A DNA stretch of 31,845 bases from CAYURH01 sp964447105 (lineage in GTDB: Bacteria > Patescibacteriota > Saccharimonadia > Saccharimonadales > EFPC-124): positions 1 through 31,845 of the forward strand of contig CAYURH010000013.1 in NCBI GenBank assembly GCA_964447105.1, written 5' to 3'. Below the pieces are notes generated by a model. The model was not told where the DNA came from. It ran no database searches and saw only the letters and a program-made list of their open reading frames with translations. The position numbers and the translations under genes were made by a program. Below are positions 1-5,897 of the stretch, piece by piece. Position 1 is the first letter of the stretch. Each line of letters opens with the position of its first letter.

Positions 1-139
1 TGTCGGCCACGCGGATATCGCCGGCAAAGTCGGTGAGCCGCGTAAGATAATGATCGTAATTGCCGATTGTTTTTTGTGAACGGTTTTGCTCGATTTCGAG
101 ATATTCCAGGAAGTCGGTTTTGGCCTTGCGGAACTGCAT
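1..139 (-). CDS. Tyrosine recombinase, N-terminal fragment (Xer-like), runs off the window
   Basis: The visible 46 codons begin MQFRKAKTDFLEYLEIEQNR and continue with a helix of the type QKTIGNYDHYLTRLTDFA. This is the usual SAM-like core-binding domain at the N terminus of Xer/phage-integrase tyrosine recombinases, which bind DNA before the catalytic domain. The catalytic domain lies outside the window, so Xer versus a mobile-element integrase cannot be separated. The ATG at 139 sits 6 nt after a TAAAAT box read on the minus strand (151-146), so the mRNA is probably leaderless. It is divergent from ndk. Confidence is good for the superfamily and low for the exact gene. Confidence 0.7.
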   Translation of the reverse strand, partial: MQFRKAKTDFLEYLEIEQNRSQKTIGNYDHYLTRLTDFAGDIRVAD

Positions 140-145
140 ACCCTT

Positions 146-151
146 ATTTTA
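146..151 (-). promoter_or_regulatory. -10 box of the Xer-like gene
   Basis: TAAAAT on the minus strand, ending 6 nt before the ATG. No convincing -35 is visible. Transcription would start at or next to the start codon. Confidence 0.4.
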
Positions 152-218
152 GCGCACGCTGCCGTCGGTTAGCGATAAAAACTCTAAAATACGCCTAGGG
201 TGCAGCGCCTACATCTGT

Positions 219-224
219 TACAAT
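219..224 (+). promoter_or_regulatory. -10 box of ndk
   Basis: TACAAT, 30 nt upstream of the ndk ATG, leaving room for a short leader that carries the AAAGGA ribosome binding site. No clear -35. Confidence 0.4.
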
Positions 225-254
225 AGGGGCGATAAAACTAAGCAAAGGACATAC

Positions 255-761
255 ATGCAGAAGACGTTAATCATCTTCAAACCAGATGCCGTAATGCGTG
301 GCGTTGTTGGCGAGATCCTGACCCGCTTTGAGCGCGTTGGCCTCAAAATTGTCGCCGCCAAAATGCTCCAACCGGACTACGAGCACTACTACCAGCATTA
401 CGAAGGTATTGGTACGCTCAAGACGCGCAAAGGTGAAGAAATTTTTGAAACCAAAATGCGCGAAATGCAGCAAGGCCCGGTGATTGCTATGGTGCTTGAG
501 GGTATCGAGGCAGTGGAGCAGGTCCGCAAAATGGTTGGCCCGACCGAACCGAAGAGTGCAGCGCCCGGCACTATCCGCGGCGACTACGCCCACATGACGT
601 ACGGCCACGCCTCTGCGGCCGAGCGCGGCGTGCCGAATGTTTTGCATGCTTCTGCCGACGCCGGTGAAGCCGAGAAAGAGATCGCCCACTGGTTCAACGA
701 ATCAGAAATCGTGAACTACGATAATGTTCACGCGCACTTTACGCAGCCGAAGAGCAAGTAG
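255..761 (+). CDS. ndk: Nucleoside diphosphate kinase
   Basis: 168 residues, slightly longer than the usual 140-150. It transfers the gamma phosphate between nucleoside triphosphates and diphosphates in the cytosol through a phosphohistidine. The N terminus MQKTLIIFKPDAV is the family signature. The active-site histidine is H131 in NVLHASAD, where most family members read N-x-x-H-G-S-D, so Gly is replaced by Ala. The RGDYA segment (108-112) is also typical. The insert and C-terminal tail (from about 135) resemble the longer NDKs. AAAGGA lies 6 nt before the ATG. Followed by two hairpins and tRNA-Arg. Confidence 0.95.
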   Translation: MQKTLIIFKPDAVMRGVVGEILTRFERVGLKIVAAKMLQPDYEHYYQHYEGIGTLKTRKGEEIFETKMREMQQGPVIAMVLEGIEAVEQVRKMVGPTEPKSAAPGTIRGDYAHMTYGHASAAERGVPNVLHASADAGEAEKEIAHWFNESEIVNYDNVHAHFTQPKSK

Positions 762-813
762 GCCGCCCCTTTTAGGCACCCTCTTGGTGTGCTATAAAGG
801 AGCATGCGCTTCG

Positions 814-840
814 CCCCGCTCTGCCTGTGGCAGAGCGGGG
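814..840. terminator. GC-rich perfect hairpin after ndk
   Basis: A 12-bp perfect stem (CCCCGCTCTGCC and its complement) with a TGT loop. No T-run follows, so it may be a processing or pause hairpin rather than a classic intrinsic terminator. Confidence 0.45.
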
Positions 841-847
841 CTCACTC

Positions 848-883
848 GAGGAAATATTTTATACAAGCATAAAATATTTCCTC
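848..883. repeat. AT-rich perfect inverted repeat just before tRNA-Arg
   Basis: A 15-bp perfect stem (GAGGAAATATTTTAT and its complement) with a 6-nt loop, ending 6 nt before the first base of tRNA-Arg. It may terminate upstream transcription or fold in the pre-tRNA leader. A TAAAAT inside it (870-875) could also serve as a -10. Confidence 0.5.
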
Positions 884-889
884 TCACTC

Positions 890-964
890 GCCCCTATAGT
901 TCAATGGATAAAACAACTCCGTCCTAAGGAGAAGCTCTACGTTCGAATCGTGGTGGGGGCACCA
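890..964 (+). tRNA. tRNA-Arg (anticodon CCT)
   Basis: A cloverleaf can be drawn. Acceptor GCCCCTA pairs with TGGGGGC (one G-T pair). The anticodon loop is GTCCTAA with U33 and anticodon CCU. The T arm is CTACG-TTCGAAT-CGTGG. Discriminator A and an encoded CCA end at 964. It decodes AGG. Confidence 0.9.
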
Positions 965-1011
965 CTGAAGCAGCCCGATATTTAGCATATCCGTTTTGCT
1001 GCAGAAACTGC

Positions 1012-1017
1012 TACAAT
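1012..1017 (+). promoter_or_regulatory. -10 box giving a leaderless start at 1024
   Basis: TACAAT ends 6 nt before the ATG at 1024, so the predicted first transcribed base is the A of the start codon. Confidence 0.45.
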
Positions 1018-1023
1018 ACGCGT

Positions 1024-1587
1024 ATGCCGCAAAAATACTTCGCCGATCAATTTGACCACGAAGAAGTCCTATTTATCTTTCGCAAACATCCGATTGTAAT
1101 GCGCCGCGGCCTGATTATTGCGGGCCTAGGCGTATTGGTCGGCCCGTTGTACACGCTGGCGCTCACATTTCTTCGCACCAACTATTCGCCGTCTATGTCC
1201 TTTTTTTGAGTGAGCTTTCTTGTGAGAATCGTAATTGCTACTATATTGTTTTAGCCGGCTTGGATCGGATGGCATTTTAGCGTATTCATTGTGACCGACC
1301 AGCGACTTATACAGATCACGCAAAAAGGGCTTTTCCACCGTAGCGTTGTGGATATGGGCTTGGCGCAAATCCAGATGGTAAATTATCAGGTTGCAGGACT
1401 TGCGCAGACACTATTCGGATTTGGTACAATAATGATGCAAACTTTTGTAGGGGATTTGGTTATCCACGACGTGCACCATCCGGCCACGATTCAAAAGAAG
1501 TTGCTTGAAATATTACGCGACGAAGGCATAGCCGCCCAAAATCCGTACACACAAACGAAAGATACAGCAGTAGAAGATGAAGCATAA
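1024..1587 (+). pseudogene. PH-like (bPH2/DUF304-type) membrane protein gene with two in-frame stops
   Basis: Two open stretches, 1024-1209 and 1291-1587, lie in the same frame. The 80 nt between them also read through in that frame as a hydrophobic segment (VSFLVRIVIATILF, then PAWIGWHFSVFIVTDQR), interrupted only by TGA at 1207-1209 and TAG at 1252-1254. The whole looks like one protein: a short cytoplasmic N terminus, two membrane helices (about residues 28-50 and 63-88), then a PH-like domain (VTDQRLIQITQKGLFHRSVVDM...). Each stop is one substitution from a sense codon. The gene is degraded, or the assembly holds two errors. The second half alone could start at GTG 1291. The next gene overlaps its end by 11 nt. 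Confidence 0.6.
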
Positions 1588-2644
1588 ATTCAAAAGCGCG
1601 CTTGGCCATATCAAGCGGCAGCGCGTGGCTAAAAAACCGCGGCTCGATGAAGCAATCGAGAATATTCCGCGCATCACAAACGAAACCGTCGCCGAGCACC
1701 GCGAAGAGGTGTTGTCGAGCGCTCGCAAATACATTTACCCGCTGCAGCATTCCATTCACCGCATCGTAACAATCTCGAGCTGGTTGTTCGTGGTGCTTAT
1801 CGTGAGCTTTTTTGGCTACTGTTTGCTGGCGCTGTACCGGTTCCATACTACCTCGACCTTTATGTACCGCGTCACGCAGGTGATTCCGTTTCCGATCGCC
1901 AAAGCCGGCTCGCACTTTGTCTCTTACGAAAGTTATTTATTCGAGCCGCGCCACTACATGCACTATTACCAGACCCAGCAAAAAGTTGATTTTAACAGCG
2001 AAGCCGGCAAGCAGCAGCTCGCCAGTTTTAGCAAGACGGCGCTGCAGACCGTCATAGATGAAGCATATGTAAAAGAATTGGCGTCAAAGTACAAGGTGTC
2101 GGTGACAAACCAGGAGCTGAACGACGAGATTATGCTCGTGCGTCAGGAAAATCGTCTCGGTAACAGCGACCAAGTTTTCTCTGATGTCCTAAAAGAGTTC
2201 TGGGGCTGGTCGATCGATGACTTTAAGCGGGAGCTCAAGCAGCAGTTGCTTGCGCAAAAGCTTGTGTCTGCGCTCGACACTGGCACTCACAAGCGTGCCG
2301 AAAGCGCACTTGCGCAGCTGCAAGCCGGGGCTGATTTTGCCACGCTCGCGCATCAGGTTTCGGACGATGCCGCCACGAAGGCTGCGGGCGGCGCGTATGG
2401 CGTGCCTATCGACAAATCCAACCGCGACTTGTCGCCGCAGATCATAAAGGTGCTCTTTACGCTTTCGCCAGGGCAGACATCCAGTATTATTAACACCGGT
2501 AGCACCCTCGAAATCGTAAAAGTGCTTTCATCGAGCGACGGCAAAGTACAGGCTGCCCATATCTCCTTTAATTTCCAGAATCTCGAAACGTACCTTACAC
2601 CGCTGCGCAAACAGGAGAAACCTTTTATACTCGTGGCGCTGTAG
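1577..2644 (+). CDS. Membrane-anchored SurA/PrsA-like peptidyl-prolyl isomerase (parvulin)
   Basis: 355 residues. A basic N-terminal cytoplasmic region is followed by one membrane helix (about 63-88). Then comes a SurA_N-like helical chaperone region (about 130-230) and a parvulin-like rotamase domain (about 236-330) with the landmarks GADFATLAHQVSDD, GGAYG and a phenylalanine/leucine core around VLFTLSPGQ. Such proteins fold secreted proteins on the outer face of the membrane. The last 20 residues are divergent. The start overlaps the preceding PH-like gene, suggesting a former operon. The family call is sound; the substrate is unknown. Confidence 0.75.
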   Translation: MKHKFKSALGHIKRQRVAKKPRLDEAIENIPRITNETVAEHREEVLSSARKYIYPLQHSIHRIVTISSWLFVVLIVSFFGYCLLALYRFHTTSTFMYRVTQVIPFPIAKAGSHFVSYESYLFEPRHYMHYYQTQQKVDFNSEAGKQQLASFSKTALQTVIDEAYVKELASKYKVSVTNQELNDEIMLVRQENRLGNSDQVFSDVLKEFWGWSIDDFKRELKQQLLAQKLVSALDTGTHKRAESALAQLQAGADFATLAHQVSDDAATKAAGGAYGVPIDKSNRDLSPQIIKVLFTLSPGQTSSIINTGSTLEIVKVLSSSDGKVQAAHISFNFQNLETYLTPLRKQEKPFILVAL

Positions 2645-2661
2645 ACGAGGGCGCTTTATGG

Positions 2662-2690
2662 TTGATTTTACCGGCAATGCCTGGTATTAT
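2662..2690 (+). promoter_or_regulatory. Promoter of tRNA-Asp
   Basis: TTGATT (2662-2667), a 17-nt spacer, and TATTAT (2685-2690). The predicted start near 2697 leaves a roughly 47-nt pre-tRNA leader. Confidence 0.5.
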
Positions 2691-2711
2691 TACCTCTGTT
2701 CTTGATGTGCG

Positions 2712-2737
2712 CTTTGGCCCTCCGGGCCGCGCCAAAG
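2712..2737 (+). other. Hairpin in the tRNA-Asp leader
   Basis: CTTTGGC and GCCAAAG form a 7-bp stem, with an alternative inner GGCCC/GGGCC pairing. It ends 6 nt before the tRNA, the same gap as the hairpin before tRNA-Arg. Confidence 0.4.
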
Positions 2738-2743
2738 AAATGC

Positions 2744-2821
2744 GGGCTCGTAGTGAAGTTGGCCTATCACGCCTCCCTGTCACGGAGGAGATCGCCGGTT
2801 CGAATCCGGTCGGGCCCGCCA
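2744..2821 (+). tRNA. tRNA-Asp (anticodon GTC), integration target
   Basis: Acceptor GGGCTCG pairs with CGGGCCC. The anticodon stem is CCTCC/GGAGG with loop CTGTCAC (anticodon GUC). The T arm is GCCGG-TTCGAAT-CCGGT. Discriminator G and an encoded CCA. The 3' end is the attachment site of the downstream element, and the antisense strand encodes the last residues of the recombinase. Confidence 0.92.
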
Positions 2822-4330
2822 AGAATTTTTCCGGCACGAAATGTGCAACAAATGAAGTGGTTTCCTAGGTGTTAGGACCACTTTTTTGTTTGCCAAAAAC
2901 CAGTTCGAACCTACAAACATCATCAAGCGCTGGCGTTCTTTGTCATTTGCGGCTTCAAATATGTCGCCAATGTTCACGACACCGTCAAAAAGCTCTGTTG
3001 CTAGTTCTAACCACCTTTCGGCGTCTTGAATCGAATTGTTAAGGAGCTCAGTGGTTCTAGCCAGTGTGGCTTCGTGGACCGCCGCACGGGACTTATAACG
3101 CTCGTCGGAGATAGTGCCGGCTTCTAGCTTCTCGTCTAATACATCAAGCGTTTTTCGCGCCGATTGTTGGTCGCCTAGCCAAACGGGGCGGTACTGATTC
3201 TTTTTCTTAATGTGGTCCGCGTAGAGCTCTTTGAGCCACGACCTACATTCGAGCGCTTCTTCTTCGTTAATCTGAAACTCAGACATCTTAGACCTAATTT
3301 CCTGAATAAGTATGTTGTCCGAAACTTGGGACTCCGTGCATTTTAAGCGTTTGCTTTTCTTAGTACAGGTATAGAATACATATTCAGCGCTAGTGCCGTT
3401 AGCGAGCTTCTTTGACTTTGTATACGCGGTTACATTAAACTTGCAAGTTCGGCACATCAGGAGGCCCTTGTAAGGGTATTCGCGCCCGCTAGTTGTGGCG
3501 GGTCTTGTGCGCGTCGACTTAACCCAGCCCATTGCTACTTGTACCTTTTCGAATAGTTCAACGCTAATAAGAGGTGGGTAAGTGCCTTGGCACCATGCTT
3601 CACCACCATATCGAAAAACACCCGTGTAAGTACGTCTCTGAAGCATTTCGGCTATGGTTTGCTTGCCAAGAACTTTATTGTTACGTGATAGTAGGCCTAT
3701 AGCTTGCGCCTCAAGCCATAGACTGTGAAGTGTATGTAGGTCGGTTGCAGCCAGTTGAAATAAATAGGTCACTTTCGGAGCTCTCTGTGGGTCAGGGACT
3801 ATGTTTCGTTCACCGGCGTTGATAATCGAATTAATGTAGCCGAGTGGCCCGGGGCCCGGATATTGACCGTGGTCACGCTTTGTCTCGAAACCTTCCTTAA
3901 CCTGAACGCTCAGGTCGTCATTATTCTTTTTAGCAAAAGCTAGCTCGATCTGCAGCATCATCTTATCGTCGGGTGTGTTGCGATAGGTACGGGTGGGTGT
4001 ATATATTGCCAACAATAAACCCCGGTCCATTGCAAAAATAACTTTTGCACCATCAACAGGATTACGGCTTAGACGGCTTAAGGCCCAAACAGTAATGTAG
4101 CGAGCTTCGCCTTTCTCGATGCGATCCATCATATCGTCAAATATTGGCCTACCCGGAAACTTTGCAGACCTTTCTTCGGCAGGCAGGTAGATTGGCTCTA
4201 GGGTGAACTTCCTAATTATCTGCTTAACCTGTGCGTCCTGTTTCTCAATAGAGTAAGATTGTCGGTCCTCGCGGTCCTGCGAGCGCCTTAAGTAAACAAA
4301 AGTGCGAGATTTTATGTTGGTATTGCTCAT
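2780..4330 (-). CDS. Large serine recombinase / integrase
   Basis: 516 residues. An N-terminal resolvase domain (about 10-150) has the nucleophile S17 in YLRRSQD and the arginine-rich ALSRLSR. A recombinase domain follows (about 160-270), then a zinc beta-ribbon (MCRTCKFN... YTCTKKSKRLKC) and a charged C-terminal region (about 345-470) likely to hold the coiled coil. Such enzymes recombine short att sites without homology search. The frame runs 42 nt into tRNA-Asp, so the tail RARPDSNRRSPP is antisense tRNA sequence. The start ATG overlaps the stop of the small upstream ORF (ATGA), implying translational coupling. Across the predicted att core the frame would stay open in an excised circle. 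Confidence 0.9.
   Translation of the reverse strand: MSNTNIKSRTFVYLRRSQDREDRQSYSIEKQDAQVKQIIRKFTLEPIYLPAEERSAKFPGRPIFDDMMDRIEKGEARYITVWALSRLSRNPVDGAKVIFAMDRGLLLAIYTPTRTYRNTPDDKMMLQIELAFAKKNNDDLSVQVKEGFETKRDHGQYPGPGPLGYINSIINAGERNIVPDPQRAPKVTYLFQLAATDLHTLHSLWLEAQAIGLLSRNNKVLGKQTIAEMLQRRTYTGVFRYGGEAWCQGTYPPLISVELFEKVQVAMGWVKSTRTRPATTSGREYPYKGLLMCRTCKFNVTAYTKSKKLANGTSAEYVFYTCTKKSKRLKCTESQVSDNILIQEIRSKMSEFQINEEEALECRSWLKELYADHIKKKNQYRPVWLGDQQSARKTLDVLDEKLEAGTISDERYKSRAAVHEATLARTTELLNNSIQDAERWLELATELFDGVVNIGDIFEAANDKERQRLMMFVGSNWFLANKKVVLTPRKPLHLLHISCRKNSWRARPDSNRRSPP
2812..2828 (+). repeat. attL-like repeat at the tRNA-Asp 3' end
   Basis: GGGCCCGCCAAGAATTT, covering the last 10 nt of the tRNA plus 7 nt. 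It recurs at 9397-9413 with a single G-to-A change. The crossover is expected within the identical CCAAGAATTT part. Confidence 0.6.
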
Positions 4331-4572
4331 AGTGTTTTTCTTTTGTAAGTATTACTCTTACTATACAACTGTTTGTGATAGGTCTTACTATAACCTCTAC
4401 CATATTGGGTATCAAACGATTTCCCGTACTTGCTCCGGTACTTAATATCAACGAGGAGAGTTAAAAAGCCCAAAAGTACTTGAGCATCTGTTGAAAGCGA
4501 ATCGATTTTATCGGTTTGATTTTTCGCAATTAGGATCGCGATCGCACTGTGGGTCTGTTTAGGGTTTGCCAT
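4327..4572 (-). CDS. Small protein translationally coupled to the recombinase
   Basis: 81 residues, not recognised. It has a short hydrophobic stretch (AQVLLGFLTLLVDIKY, about 30-45) and a very basic Tyr/Lys/Ser-rich tail. Its TGA overlaps the recombinase ATG (ATGA at 4330-4327). AGGTGA lies 9 nt upstream of its own ATG, so the start is well supported. A 10-bp inverted repeat brackets the presumed promoter. By position it could be a recombinase accessory factor such as a directionality factor or regulator; this is only inference. Confidence 0.6.
   Translation of the reverse strand: MANPKQTHSAIAILIAKNQTDKIDSLSTDAQVLLGFLTLLVDIKYRSKYGKSFDTQYGRGYSKTYHKQLYSKSNTYKRKTL
4361..4372 (-). promoter_or_regulatory. 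Operator-like box, copy inside the small ORF
   Basis: On the minus strand ACAGTTGTATAG, identical to the two copies upstream of the XRE gene. The flanks also match (TTTGTG on one side, AGTAAGAGT on the other). It lies about 30 nt upstream of the recombinase start. Confidence 0.45.
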
Positions 4573-4574
4573 TT

Positions 4575-4612
4575 GTAACAGTCACCTAATGAAGGTTTGT
4601 AATGACTGTTAC
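4575..4612 (-). promoter_or_regulatory. Inverted repeat at the start of the recombinase operon
   Basis: GTAACAGTCA (4575-4584) and its perfect complement TGACTGTTAC (4603-4612), arm centres 28 nt apart. The near arm lies between the ribosome binding site and the ATG at 4572. A TACAAA-like -10 lies between the arms. This suits a repressor operator or an RNA hairpin masking translation. Confidence 0.5.
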
Positions 4613-5140
4613 CCTGTGGGGCGGAGCTTTCGCAGTGTACTCCCGCAAGTTCGAGTAGCTATCTCCAAGGGTTGCCGTGACTTCCCGAGGGCCAAGTTAG
4701 CTAAAGCCTAACGCGTATAAAATCAGAGCGCAATAACAAGTTAAAGAAGTGTGTGTCGAATTCTACTAACTCGCTCCGCATATAAAGTTTCTACTCTAAA
4801 TATTTTTTATGTGTAGGGGGACAGGGGTTAATAAGATCGTGGCGACACCCCGGGTGATGGAACCGGTGGGTGGCTCGGTCCGTTTCACTTTTCAACAAAA
4901 AACCGTACAAAAAACTACAACGGTTTTTAATCAAAAAACACCAACACGAAAAGGCAAACAAACCACCATCCCCCTACGCCTTGGCGTTTGGCTACTAACT
5001 ACAAACCTCCTATGCATAAGTCCATTTTTTCGTATACAACTAAGTGAGGCCGAGGATTATTAATACGTCTATAGTGAGCAAGGCGAGCAGGGTTGTAAGC
5101 TACTTTTCTTTTGCTCTGTTGGGATACGGAGCGAGTGAAG
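4613..5140. other. Intergenic region without a supported gene
   Basis: About 530 nt between the divergently placed recombinase operon and the XRE gene's 3' end. The only ORF of note (4809-5063 +) has no ribosome binding site and a low-complexity composition, so I do not call it. The region holds an AT-rich hairpin at 4898-4928. Confidence 0.5.
4898..4928. terminator. AT-rich hairpin, probable terminator
   Basis: AAAAACCGT and ACGGTTTTT form a 9-bp stem with a 13-nt loop. The T-rich arm on either strand would suit a bidirectional intrinsic terminator. On the minus strand it lies after the end of the XRE gene. Confidence 0.45.
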
Positions 5141-5365
5141 TTAGAGGCCTTTGAAAAGTTCTTCGACGCGAATGCCAAGACCGGTTGCCAGTTTGTACAC
5201 TGTGTTTAACTTCGGAAGTCTTTTACCCGTTTCGATATAAGTAATGGCCACAGCATGTAAGCCGGCCCGATTAGCGAGCTCCTCTTGGCTTAATTGCTTG
5301 GACCGCCGTAGTGAAGCTAGGCGCTTACCGAACTCATTTAGGAATTGTTTTTCTGTGTTTACCAT
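5141..5365 (-). CDS. XRE-family (Cro/CI-type) helix-turn-helix regulator
   Basis: 74 residues, essentially one HTH_3 domain: FGKRLASLRRSKQLSQEELA, then GLHAVAITYIETGKRLPKLNTVYKLATGL, the standard five-helix fold. Size and position match the controller (C) proteins of restriction-modification systems and small phage-like repressors. It is divergent from a membrane protein gene. Two direct copies of ACAGTTGTATAG lie in the shared upstream region and a third lies before the recombinase, so it probably represses itself, the membrane gene and perhaps the recombinase. The start ATG at 5365 has no strong ribosome binding site. Confidence 0.85.
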   Translation of the reverse strand: MVNTEKQFLNEFGKRLASLRRSKQLSQEELANRAGLHAVAITYIETGKRLPKLNTVYKLATGLGIRVEELFKGL

Positions 5366-5378
5366 ATTCTTAACACAG

Positions 5379-5421
5379 AGTAAGAGTTACAGTTGTATAG
5401 AACCACAAACAGTTGTATAGT
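5379..5421. promoter_or_regulatory. Divergent control region with tandem operator boxes
   Basis: ACAGTTGTATAG occurs at 5389-5400 and 5409-5420, exactly 20 bp apart (about two helical turns). AGTAAGAGT at 5379-5387 is shared with the methyltransferase promoter and the recombinase region. The second box overlaps TATAGT (5416-5421), the likely -10 of the plus-strand membrane gene. The first lies at the -35 position for the XRE gene. Confidence 0.55.
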
Positions 5422-5452
5422 GAATTTATCGATAACAGAGAGGGTAATCTAT

Positions 5453-5836
5453 ATGCATGAACTAGGAGCTGTTTTTCGGCTTTTTATGAGTCTTGTTGTC
5501 ATCGTGGCTATAATCTATGCGATCGTTAAGATAACCGTTAAGCTCGCTCGTGGCGACCTCAAGAGGTCTTTGAATGACACTAAACAGCAATCCAGCCAAC
5601 TCGAAAGGGATTACGCCTGGCGTCGGGTTAAGGTTGTATACGTGATTGCTAGCACTTTAGTCGTGCTGATGTGCACGGGAGTCGCATATACTAGCACGGC
5701 CGATGAGCTGCCATATTTTGAGCCAAGCATGGAGCTGGGGTGGTTAGCACTTATAGCGGGTACTACTGTTGCCTGGTTAGTATATCGGTTTATGTTACCT
5801 CGCGTTTATTCGTACCTTAAGTCGCCAACAAAGTAG
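5453..5836 (+). CDS. Small three-helix membrane protein of unknown function
   Basis: 127 residues from the ATG at 5453, preceded by AGAGAGGG at good spacing. An upstream in-frame ATG at 5393 lies inside the operator and is unlikely. Three hydrophobic helices are visible: about residues 7-31 (FRLFMSLVVIVAIIYAIVKI), about 62-83 (VYVIASTLVVLMCTGVAYTS) and about 98-120. A charged cytoplasmic loop (RGDLKRSLNDTKQQSSQLERDY) lies between the first two. No family is recognised. It lies between the XRE regulator and the Z1 gene and may belong to the same module. Confidence 0.6.
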   Translation: MHELGAVFRLFMSLVVIVAIIYAIVKITVKLARGDLKRSLNDTKQQSSQLERDYAWRRVKVVYVIASTLVVLMCTGVAYTSTADELPYFEPSMELGWLALIAGTTVAWLVYRFMLPRVYSYLKSPTK

Positions 5837-5883
5837 CTTGCACTAACAAAACGCTCATGCTGTTAAATGCCGCCTAAACGGAT

Positions 5884-5889
5884 TATAGT
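5884..5889 (+). promoter_or_regulatory. -10 box of the Z1 gene
   Basis: TATAGT, 8 nt before the ATG at 5898, and no ribosome binding site: a near-leaderless start. Confidence 0.4.
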
Positions 5890-5897
5890 AACCAGTA

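Noticed and set aside
1207..1254. UGA recoding to Gly or Trp
   Set aside because: TAG occurs in the same gene and other genes use TGA as a normal stop, so a genetic-code change does not explain it.
4809..5063. 84-codon plus-strand ORF in the element
   Set aside because: No ribosome binding site or -10 at the start, low-complexity Thr/Lys-rich composition, and it crosses a terminator-like hairpin.
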